Source of the DNA: Hyphomicrobiales bacterium
GTDB taxonomy: Bacteria > Pseudomonadota > Alphaproteobacteria > Rhizobiales > Devosiaceae
NCBI GenBank assembly: GCA_004144345.1
Contig: SEEL01000007.1
Span: 62,001-126,000, forward strand
Reading direction: 5' to 3'
Length of the DNA stretch: 64,000 nucleotides
Shown here: piece by piece, positions 54,881 to 61,381 of the stretch
Layout of the letters: each line of letters begins with the position of its first letter
Position numbering within the stretch: position 1 is the first letter of the stretch
Made by a program: the position numbers and the translations under genes
Notes under the pieces: model-generated
Databases searched by the model: none
The model's input: the letters and a program-made list of their open reading frames with translations, nothing else
What the model was told of the DNA's origin: nothing

Positions 54881-55194
54881 TGGCGCGCCGATATACGCCA
54901 ATCCGCCGGAAAAGCAATGATCGGCACATTGCGATGAAGACAAACGAGGGTTGCGGTCAGCACCTGACCCTCTCCCGCCTGCGGGAGAGGGGGGACCGCG
55001 AAGCGGTGGGAGAGGGGTGCACCTTGCGCTGACCGGGCAAGGGCGCACGCCGAAGTCAAATAACCAAGCCGTTACCGTACCTTACCGAAGTTTCACTCGG
55101 TCCTCGATTGCGAACAATCTATCCGCCAATCAGCGGCTAGCCCCTGGCCGCCTGTCCCGGCTACTTGCCGCGCTTGTTCCCAACGGAGACCTCC
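54881..55194. other. Divergent intergenic region rimO-doxX with a REP-like palindrome
   Basis: A 314-base gap between divergent genes. It contains the palindromic element listed separately and no open frame with a credible start. No clear promoter could be assigned to either gene by eye. Confidence 0.6.
54968..55016. repeat. REP-like palindromic element
   Basis: CCCTCTCCCGC (54968-54978) and GCGGGAGAGGG (54981-54991) form a perfect inverted repeat. A second half, GCGAAGCGGTGGGAGAGGGG, follows to about 55017. Composite elements of this exact style (CTCTCCC palindrome plus GCGAAGCGGTGGGAGAGG) are widespread dispersed intergenic repeats in proteobacterial genomes. Confidence 0.75.
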
Positions 55195-55593
55195 ATGAAC
55201 AACCTCTCCCGCTACGCCCCGGTGGCGCTTACCGTCCTCCGCGTCGTCGTCGCTCTGCTGTTCATTGCCCATGGCACGCAGAAAATCTTCGGCTTCCCGT
55301 CCTCGGGCATGCCCCCGATGGAAGGCGGCCTGCCGCCGCTGATGCTTATTGCCGGCTGGCTCGAAATCATTGGGGGCCTCGCCATCCTCGTCGGTTTCTT
55401 CACCCGCCCGGTGGCCTTCATCCTTTCGGGCCAGATGGCCGTCGCCTATTGGATGGCGCACGCGCCGCAGAACCCGTTCCCCGTCAACAATGCGGGCGAC
55501 GCCTCGATCCTCTTCTGCTTCGTCTTCCTCTATCTGGTGTTCGCCGGCCCCGGTGCCTTCAGCATCGACGGCGCCCGCTCGAAGAACGTGTAG
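55195..55593 (+). CDS. DoxX family membrane protein
   Basis: A 132-residue inner-membrane protein with four helices. The first carries RVVVALLFIAHGTQKIFGFP, the DoxX hallmark; the second (LIAGWLEIIGGLAILVGFFT) and the ALIGWMA-like VAYWMAHAPQN segment follow. DoxX-type proteins have been tied to thiosulfate oxidation or redox homeostasis, but the role here is unknown. GGAGACC upstream of 55195 sets the start. Confidence 0.88.
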   Translation: MNNLSRYAPVALTVLRVVVALLFIAHGTQKIFGFPSSGMPPMEGGLPPLMLIAGWLEIIGGLAILVGFFTRPVAFILSGQMAVAYWMAHAPQNPFPVNNAGDASILFCFVFLYLVFAGPGAFSIDGARSKNV

Positions 55594-55645
55594 CCACAGC
55601 GCAAAAAAATGATGCGGGGCGATGAGAGCTGGCCTAACTGGGCCC

Positions 55646-56161
55646 ATGCAGTTCATCGCCCCGACCATCGACCAGATCCCGCAGCTGCAGCAGCTGATGC
55701 GGACGACCTTCACCGAGACGTTTGGCCATCTCTACCCGCCGGCCGATCTCGCTTCCTATCTCGACAGCGCCTATGGCAGCGCCCGGCTCGCCACCGAACT
55801 GGCCGACCCGCGCAATTACTGGCAGCTGGTGCTCGACGAATCCGGCGCCGCCATCGCCTATCTCGAATGCGTCCCGGCGCATCTGCCGCATGCCGATTGC
55901 CGGCCCGAGCATGGCGAAATCGAGCGTCTCTATGTGCTGCAAAGCCAGCAGGGCAGGGGTCTTGGCCGCCGCCTCATGGAACTGGCGCTAAACCACCTGT
56001 CGGACCGCTATCCCGGCGCCCCGCAATGGCTCGGCGTCTGGAGCGAGAACCGCAAGGCCCAGGGCCTCTACCGCGCCTATGGCTTCGACAAGGTCGGCGA
56101 ATACACTTTCCCGGTCGGCGAGACCGAGGACCACGAATTCATCTTCTGTCGAAAACCCTAG
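55646..56161 (+). CDS. GNAT family N-acetyltransferase
   Basis: A 171-residue acetyltransferase. The acetyl-CoA-binding motif A is QSQQGRGLGRRLMELAL (Q-x-x-G-x-G), preceded by the strand IERLYVL and followed by LGVWSENRKAQGLYRAYGFD. These are classical GNAT features. The substrate is unknown. An upstream ATG at 55622 would add eight residues and cannot be excluded. It is followed by a hairpin facing the DUF4282 gene. Confidence 0.87.
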   Translation: MQFIAPTIDQIPQLQQLMRTTFTETFGHLYPPADLASYLDSAYGSARLATELADPRNYWQLVLDESGAAIAYLECVPAHLPHADCRPEHGEIERLYVLQSQQGRGLGRRLMELALNHLSDRYPGAPQWLGVWSENRKAQGLYRAYGFDKVGEYTFPVGETEDHEFIFCRKP

Positions 56162-56168
56162 CGGTTGG

Positions 56169-56196
56169 CCGAGCGAGCCCTCTCGGGCTCGTTCGG
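56169..56196. terminator. Hairpin between convergent GNAT and DUF4282 genes
   Basis: CCGAGCGAGCCC pairs with GGGCTCGTTCGG over TCTC, a 12-base stem with one G-T pair. It could serve either transcript, though no T run is adjacent. Confidence 0.5.
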
Positions 56197-56215
56197 TCCA
56201 GAGCGCAAGAAAAGC

Positions 56216-56695
56216 CTACATCCGCGGTCCCGGCGTGCGCCGGGCCGTCCGGCGCGGTCCGCGCGGCGGCGTGATCTCGACATCGGGCGCCGGCACCGTG
56301 GCGGGCGTGATGATGTCGTCGATATCGAAATCCTCCTCATCGTCGGCGATCTCGTGGATGGCGTCGCGCACATCCTCGAGCAGGCTCGACGTCACCTGGT
56401 TGCGGCTCACCTCGTCGGTGGCCGCCTCATTGGCCTTGAAGAACACCAGCAGCGCCTCGCACACGATGCGCAGCACCACGAGGAAGAACGCGCCCAGCAC
56501 GACGATTTCGAGCAGGCCCCACAGCCCGTTGCCGAAGCTCGAGCCGAACGTCGCGAACAGATGCTGCACGCCCCAGATCAGCAGCGCGCCCAGGCCGGTC
56601 AGGTACAATACCGGCACCAGCCGCGGCGACAGGATCCGGTCGAGCCGGAACAGCGTCGGCCCGAGGAAGATGCGCTTCAGATCGTCCAGTGTCAT
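56216..56695 (-). CDS. DUF4282 membrane protein
   Basis: A 159-residue protein with two membrane helices (about VPVLYLTGLGALLIWGVQHL and LLEIVVLGAFFLVVLRIVCE) and the family motif RIVCEALLVFFKANE. The C-terminal 50 residues are acidic (DDEEDFDIDDII) then proline- and arginine-rich, presumably cytoplasmic. Function unknown. It lies 39 bases downstream of lipB on the same strand. Confidence 0.82.
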   Translation of the reverse strand: MTLDDLKRIFLGPTLFRLDRILSPRLVPVLYLTGLGALLIWGVQHLFATFGSSFGNGLWGLLEIVVLGAFFLVVLRIVCEALLVFFKANEAATDEVSRNQVTSSLLEDVRDAIHEIADDEEDFDIDDIITPATVPAPDVEITPPRGPRRTARRTPGPRM

Positions 56696-56734
56696 AGTCG
56701 GCTCCCCAAACGAGTCGTGATTAAGATGTGAGCC

Positions 56735-57469
56735 TTAGGCGGCCGTGACAAGGGCCTCGGCCGCAAGCCCCGCCGCCGGCCCGAAGCGGCGCTCGAACGC
56801 TGTGCGCAGCGCCATGTCCACTTCCGGCATCGAGACGATCTGCCCGAGGTCCTCGAGGCTGGTTACCCCGCGATCATTGATTCCACACGGCACGATTCCA
56901 TCGAAATGGCTGAGATCGGGCGCCACGTTGAGCGCAATGCCATGCGTCGTCACCCATTTGCTGACGCGCACGCCGATGGCCGCGATCTTGCTCTCGCCGC
57001 CCGGCCGCCCCGGCGTCTTCACCCAGACGCCGATCCGCCCGTCGACCATCCTGCCATCGACATTGAAGGCCCCGAGCGTATCGATGATCCAGCCTTCGAG
57101 CCCCTGCACGAGGCAGCGCACGTCGCGCCCGCGTGCCCTGAGGTCAAGCATCAGATAGGCCACCCGCTGGCCCGGCCCGTGATAGGTGTATTCGCCGCCG
57201 CGCCCCGCCTCATAGACGGGGAATCGGTCTGGCTGCAGCAAATCGGCCGCCGCCGACGAGGTGCCGGACGTGTAGAGCGGCGGATGTTCCACCAGCCACA
57301 CGGCCTCATTCGCCTCGCCGCGGGCAATCGCCGCCGCCCGCTCCTTCATCGCCGCGAGCGCCAGGGGATAGTCCACGGGCCCGTCGGCGACGATCCAGTC
57401 CACCGGCGCGCCGTCCTCCCGGCGCAATTTGTCCGGTCCAACGCAGATTAAGGTTTCGGTAACCATCAC
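56735..57469 (-). CDS. lipB: Octanoyl-[ACP]:protein N-octanoyltransferase LipB
   Basis: A 244-residue LipB that transfers octanoate from acyl carrier protein to lipoyl domains. The substrate loop [20 protein letters not shown] is typical. The catalytic pair is K161 ([12 protein letters not shown]) and C195 (GIVPCGI). Length fits the family. It diverges from the FliN-like gene and lies upstream of the DUF4282 gene. Confidence 0.96.
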   Translation of the reverse strand: MMVTETLICVGPDKLRREDGAPVDWIVADGPVDYPLALAAMKERAAAIARGEANEAVWLVEHPPLYTSGTSSAAADLLQPDRFPVYEAGRGGEYTYHGPGQRVAYLMLDLRARGRDVRCLVQGLEGWIIDTLGAFNVDGRMVDGRIGVWVKTPGRPGGESKIAAIGVRVSKWVTTHGIALNVAPDLSHFDGIVPCGINDRGVTSLEDLGQIVSMPEVDMALRTAFERRFGPAAGLAAEALVTAA

Positions 57470-57528
57470 CAGCCGATGCTTCCTGCGGGCGTCCGGACTG
57501 ATTCAGCCGGCTCATGTCGGGACTATAT

Positions 57529-57762
57529 ATGAACACCCTCGATCAGATTGAAGTCGATATCACCGTCGAGCTCGGCTCGGCGACCATGCCCGTGCATCAT
57601 CTGCTGCGCATGGGGCGAGGCGCTATCATCGAACTCGACGCCACCGAAAACGACCCGCTGCGAATCTACGCCAACAACACGCTCATCGCCCGCGGCGAGG
57701 TGAAAGTGGAAGACGGCCGCCTCTCCGTCGAAGTCACCGAGAAGGTGCTCAAGCTCGGCTGA
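57529..57762 (+). CDS. Small FliN-like (SpoA domain) protein
   Basis: A 77-residue protein formed almost entirely by a SpoA/FliN C-terminal domain (IEVDITVELGSATMPVHHLL; RIYANNTLIARGEVKVEDG). FliN makes the flagellar switch C-ring with FliM and FliG. Full FliN proteins are longer, so this may be the short domain form known from several alphaproteobacteria. No other flagellar gene is nearby. The ATG at 57514 would add five residues. Confidence 0.82.
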   Translation: MNTLDQIEVDITVELGSATMPVHHLLRMGRGAIIELDATENDPLRIYANNTLIARGEVKVEDGRLSVEVTEKVLKLG

Positions 57763-57865
57763 GCGGGCGCGATTTCCACCGGCAGATTAATCGCTTGTGG
57801 CCTGAGGAATCGTTTGCTACACGCTGCCTCGCTTCGCCCACCGGCGTTGCTCCTACCACTGGCGT

Positions 57866-57950
57866 GCGGTCGTGGCGGAATTGGTAGACGCGCAGCGTTG
57901 AGGTCGCTGTGCCGCAAGGCGTGGAAGTTCGAGTCTTCTCGACCGCACCA
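57866..57950 (+). tRNA. tRNA-Leu (anticodon GAG)
   Basis: An 85-base class II tRNA with encoded CCA. Acceptor GCGGTCG/CGACCGC, anticodon stem CAGCG/CGCTG with loop TTGAGGT, long variable arm, and T arm AGTTCGAGTCTT. A possible promoter (TTGTGG at 57795, CTACAC at 57817) lies upstream. Confidence 0.96.
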
Positions 57951-57998
57951 TCTCCTGGCTGAGCCGGGAACTCCCGAAAATAGAGACGCGGAGCCGGC

Positions 57999-58487
57999 TT
58001 AGTCGGTCTCCCCGGCGCATGGGTCGTCGAGCGGATCGGCACTGAACGCCGTTGCCTTGGACAAGAGGCTGCGCAGCGCTGTGCGCTCCTGCCGGCTGAG
58101 CAGCGCGAGCGTCCCGTCCTCGGCGTCCCGCACCTTCTGGCAAGTCTCGGTCACGGCCCGCAGGCCCTTGGGCGTCGCCACCACCTGGCGCTGCCGGCGG
58201 TCCCCGGGATTCGAGCGCCGCTCCACGAGGCCGTCCTTTTCGAGATCGTCCACCAGATAGGTCATCACGGTGCGGTCGATGCCGAGGTGATTGGCCAGCG
58301 CCAGCTGGCTCGGATGGCCGCCGCGCACCACTTCGGCCAGCGCCTGGTAGCCGCGCGTCCCCTGCGGAAAAGCGGCCAACAGCGGGGCAACGCGCTCACG
58401 ATAGGCACGCAACAGCACGCCAAGTTCGCGCCCGATATCGGTCTCGACGAGGGGCTTTTCCGCTATGCGCACATCCGTCTCCTGCAT
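57999..58487 (-). CDS. MarR-family transcriptional regulator
   Basis: A 162-residue MarR protein with a winged helix-turn-helix (QLALANHLGIDRTVMTYLVD then DLEKDGLVERRSNPGDRRQR). MarR dimers usually repress a divergent gene until a phenolic or other small ligand binds. It faces the oxidoreductase genes across 85 bases containing an inverted repeat over the presumed promoter, which supports local control. Confidence 0.92.
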   Translation of the reverse strand: MQETDVRIAEKPLVETDIGRELGVLLRAYRERVAPLLAAFPQGTRGYQALAEVVRGGHPSQLALANHLGIDRTVMTYLVDDLEKDGLVERRSNPGDRRQRQVVATPKGLRAVTETCQKVRDAEDGTLALLSRQERTALRSLLSKATAFSADPLDDPCAGETD

Positions 58488-58512
58488 CGCCGCAAGGTAG
58501 GCGCGATGGGTG

Positions 58513-58555
58513 TTGATTTCAACGATCTTATACCAATATGATCTGCGAAACAGAT
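58513..58555 (+). promoter_or_regulatory. Promoter and MarR operator candidate of the oxidoreductase genes
   Basis: TTGATT (58513-58518), an 18-base spacer and TATGAT (58537-58542) form a sigma-70 promoter. The inverted repeat ATCTG-N5-CAGAT (58541-58555) overlaps its -10 end and start site, the place expected for a MarR repressor site. Binding is inferred. Confidence 0.55.
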
Positions 58556-58572
58556 TAATGGGACGTCAAAGC

Positions 58573-60447
58573 ATGGATTTCGGAATCGAGATCGCGCTCG
58601 CCCCCTCGGGCGACAACGCCGCCAGCCTCACCGCCATGGCCCGGGCGGCCGAAGCCGCCGGCCTCGACCTCATCGTCCTCAGCGCCACCGATGCGGATGG
58701 TCCCGACCTCTGGGCGACCGCCGTCTGGCTGCTCGGCAGCACGAGCCGCATTGCGCTCGGCACCCTGCCGCCGCCCGAAGCCGCCACCGGCAGCACCGAT
58801 GCCAGCCTCCGCCTCCGCTCCGTCGCCGCAAAGGCCCGCGACAGCATCGAGGCGCTGGCGCCCGCCCGCCTGCTGACCGATTCCGCCCTCTGGGCGATTC
58901 TCCCCGTCGCCACCGATGCCGCAGCCCTGCGCGCGGCCGCTCCCGGCCGCATTGCCGTGCTGCCCGCCTCGAGCCTCGACGACATCGCCCGCATCGCCGC
59001 GCTGGCGGAATCCGTGCGCGGACCCGCCACCGGCCGCCGCCGCACCAGTGCCGCCCGGTCGCGCCGCCTGCCGGGCATCGACTATGACGGCGTTCCAGCC
59101 GTGCTGGCCGATCGCGCCGTCGAGCCCGGCGATGCGAATTACCGCTCCGTCGCCTCCACCTATATGCGCAGCGGCTCTCCCGGCCTCGTGCTGCGCCCGA
59201 CGAGCAACGCCGAGCTCGCCGATGCGCTGGCCTTCGCGCGCCGTCACCGCGACATCCCGCTCGGCATCCGCAGCGTCGGCCACGGCATTTCCGGCCGCTC
59301 CACCAACAGCGGTGGGCTCGTCATCGATGTCGGCGCCTTCAATGAAATCCGCGTGCTGAGCGAGAACCCGCGCCGCGTCCGCGTCGGTCCCGGCGCGACG
59401 TGGAAGCAGGTCAACGCCGCCATCGCCTCCCATGGCTGGGCCATCGGCTCGGGCGATTATGGCGGCGTCGGTGTGGGTGGTCTCGCGACCGCCGGCGGCC
59501 TCGGCTTCCTGTCGCGCCAGCACGGCCTCACCATCGACAGCCTCACGGCGGTCGAACTGGTGCTCGCCGATGGCACCGCGTTGCGCGTCGATCGCGATCA
59601 TGAGCCGGAGCTGTTCTGGGCCATGCGCGGCGCCGGCGCCAATTTCGGCATCGCCACCGCCTTCGAGTTCGAGCCGCATGTCACCGGTAAGGTGGGTTGG
59701 GCCCAGTTCGTGCTCGTCACCGAGGATCTGGCGTCGTTCCTCTACGATTTCGGCCAGCTGATCGCCGCCGCGCCGCGCGACACCACGATCTTCCTCGTCA
59801 CCGGCCAGCCGCGTCAGGGACGCAACGTCGTCCAGCTCTATGGCATCGTCGACAGCGACGATCCCGACACCATCATCGCCCGCCTGACGCCCTTCGTGCA
59901 GCTCGCGCCGCTGGCCGACCAGCAGCTCGCCATCATGCGCTACACCGATGTGATGAACACCGCCGCCGATGTCGGCGACGAGGGCCATCAGGGTGGCGGC
60001 GAACCCGCCTCGCGCTCGGGCCTCCTGCCGGTCATGACCCGCGACTTCGCCCGCGACGCTGCCGAGCTCATCAACAGCGGCAAGACCTATTTCTTCCAGT
60101 TCCGCGCCATGGGCGGCGCCATCGCCGATGTGCCGGCTGGCGCCACCGCCTTTTCGCATCGCGACGCCGCGCTGCAGGTGGGCGCGCTCGGCGCCAGCGA
60201 CCGCGCCATCAATCCGGCGTGGGATGACATCCGCCGCAAGCATCTGCGCGGCAATTATCTGAGCTTCGAGACCGACCGCCGTCCCGAGCGCCTGCTCGAG
60301 GCCTTCCCGCCGCCCGTGCTCGCACGGCTCGTCGCGCTGAAACGCCGTTTTGATCCGGACAATCTGTTCCGCGACAATTTCAACATCGATCCCGATCTCG
60401 ACATCGCGCCGCTAGGCGCCAGCACACTCACGGAGGCCGCCAAATGA
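58573..60447 (+). CDS. Fusion of luciferase-like domain and BBE-type FAD oxidoreductase
   Basis: A 624-residue protein. Residues 1 to about 165 look like half of a luciferase-like flavin monooxygenase (MDFGIEIALAPSGDNAASLT; TSRIALGTLPPPEAAT) and are too short to be a whole barrel. The rest is an FAD-linked oxidase with a PCMH domain (LVLRPTSNAELADALAFARR) and a berberine-bridge C-terminal segment (ALKRRFDPDNLFRDNFNIDP). H237 in RSVGHGISG is the expected covalent FAD ligand. The second ligand, usually cysteine, is Y296 here, so only mono-covalent FAD is expected. GGGA before 58573 sets the start. The next gene overlaps as ATGA. Substrate unknown, perhaps an oligosaccharide or phenolic. Confidence 0.82.
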   Translation: MDFGIEIALAPSGDNAASLTAMARAAEAAGLDLIVLSATDADGPDLWATAVWLLGSTSRIALGTLPPPEAATGSTDASLRLRSVAAKARDSIEALAPARLLTDSALWAILPVATDAAALRAAAPGRIAVLPASSLDDIARIAALAESVRGPATGRRRTSAARSRRLPGIDYDGVPAVLADRAVEPGDANYRSVASTYMRSGSPGLVLRPTSNAELADALAFARRHRDIPLGIRSVGHGISGRSTNSGGLVIDVGAFNEIRVLSENPRRVRVGPGATWKQVNAAIASHGWAIGSGDYGGVGVGGLATAGGLGFLSRQHGLTIDSLTAVELVLADGTALRVDRDHEPELFWAMRGAGANFGIATAFEFEPHVTGKVGWAQFVLVTEDLASFLYDFGQLIAAAPRDTTIFLVTGQPRQGRNVVQLYGIVDSDDPDTIIARLTPFVQLAPLADQQLAIMRYTDVMNTAADVGDEGHQGGGEPASRSGLLPVMTRDFARDAAELINSGKTYFFQFRAMGGAIADVPAGATAFSHRDAALQVGALGASDRAINPAWDDIRRKHLRGNYLSFETDRRPERLLEAFPPPVLARLVALKRRFDPDNLFRDNFNIDPDLDIAPLGASTLTEAAK

Positions 60448-61343
60448 CTGACTATGGACATGATCTGCTGTTCGGCACCTTCGTCACCCCCACCGCCCGC
60501 AGCGCCGCGAGCGTGGTCGATCTCGCCGTCACCGCCGACCGGGCCGGGCTCGATCTCGTGACCTTCCAGGACCACCCGTACCAATCGGCCTTCCTCGACA
60601 CGTCGACGCTGCTGAGCTTTGCCGCCGCACGGACGAGCCGCATCCGCCTCGCCGCCAATGTCGCCAATCTGCCGCTGCGCCCGCCCGCCATGCTGGCCCG
60701 CGAGGCCGCGACGCTCGACATCCTCAGTGGCGGCCGCTTCGAGCTCGGCCTCGGCGCTGGCGGCTTCTGGGATGCCATTGCCTCCATGGGGGGCCGCAAG
60801 CTCACGCCGGGGCAGGGCGTCGTGGCGCTGCGCGAAGCCATCGGCATCATCCGCGAGATCTGGGCCGCCGACAAACCGGGTGGCGTCCGCGTCGATGGCG
60901 AATATTACAAGCTCGCCGGTGCCAAGCGCGGCCCGCGCCCGCCGCACGACATCGCCATCTGGGTCGGCGCGCTGAAGCCGAAAATGCTGGAGCTGACCGG
61001 CACGTTCGGCGATGGCTGGCTGCCCTCGCTCGCCTATATCGAAGGCGGCCCATCCGCCTTGCCCGACTACAATGCGCGCATCGACGACGCCGCCCAGCGC
61101 GCCGGCCGCGACCCGAAGGCCGTGCGCCGCCTGCTCAATATCGGCGGCCAGTTCCTGCCGCAGTCGCAGGGGCTGCTCGCCGGCCCGCCATCCGACTGGG
61201 CCCAGCAATTGACCGAGATCGCGCTCACCCATGGCACCAGCGCCTTCATCCTCGCCAGCGACGACGCCGCCACCATCGAGCGCTACGCCGCCGAAATTGC
61301 CCCCGCCGTTCGCGACATGGTAGCCAAGAACCGGGGGAACTGA
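60444..61343 (+). CDS. Luciferase-like (LLM) flavin-dependent oxidoreductase
   Basis: A 299-residue complete LLM barrel (LAVTADRAGLDLVTFQDHPY; ATLDILSGGRFELGLGAGGF). Such enzymes use FMN or coenzyme F420. The glycine-rich GLGAGGFWDAIASMGG region does not decide between them. Its N-terminal half resembles the domain fused to the preceding gene, suggesting a related origin. Its ATG overlaps the previous TGA. A 38-base gap leads to the GMC gene. Confidence 0.88.
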   Translation: MTDYGHDLLFGTFVTPTARSAASVVDLAVTADRAGLDLVTFQDHPYQSAFLDTSTLLSFAAARTSRIRLAANVANLPLRPPAMLAREAATLDILSGGRFELGLGAGGFWDAIASMGGRKLTPGQGVVALREAIGIIREIWAADKPGGVRVDGEYYKLAGAKRGPRPPHDIAIWVGALKPKMLELTGTFGDGWLPSLAYIEGGPSALPDYNARIDDAAQRAGRDPKAVRRLLNIGGQFLPQSQGLLAGPPSDWAQQLTEIALTHGTSAFILASDDAATIERYAAEIAPAVRDMVAKNRGN

Positions 61344-61381
61344 CCGGCAGCAAGACCGGGGCCCCCCAGCGAGGGACCCCG

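Noticed and set aside
49135-57762. A defence or mobile island after the ribosomal block
   Set aside because: The genes are ordinary metabolic and membrane families. No nuclease, helicase, integrase or reverse transcriptase motifs were seen, and no flanking direct repeats.
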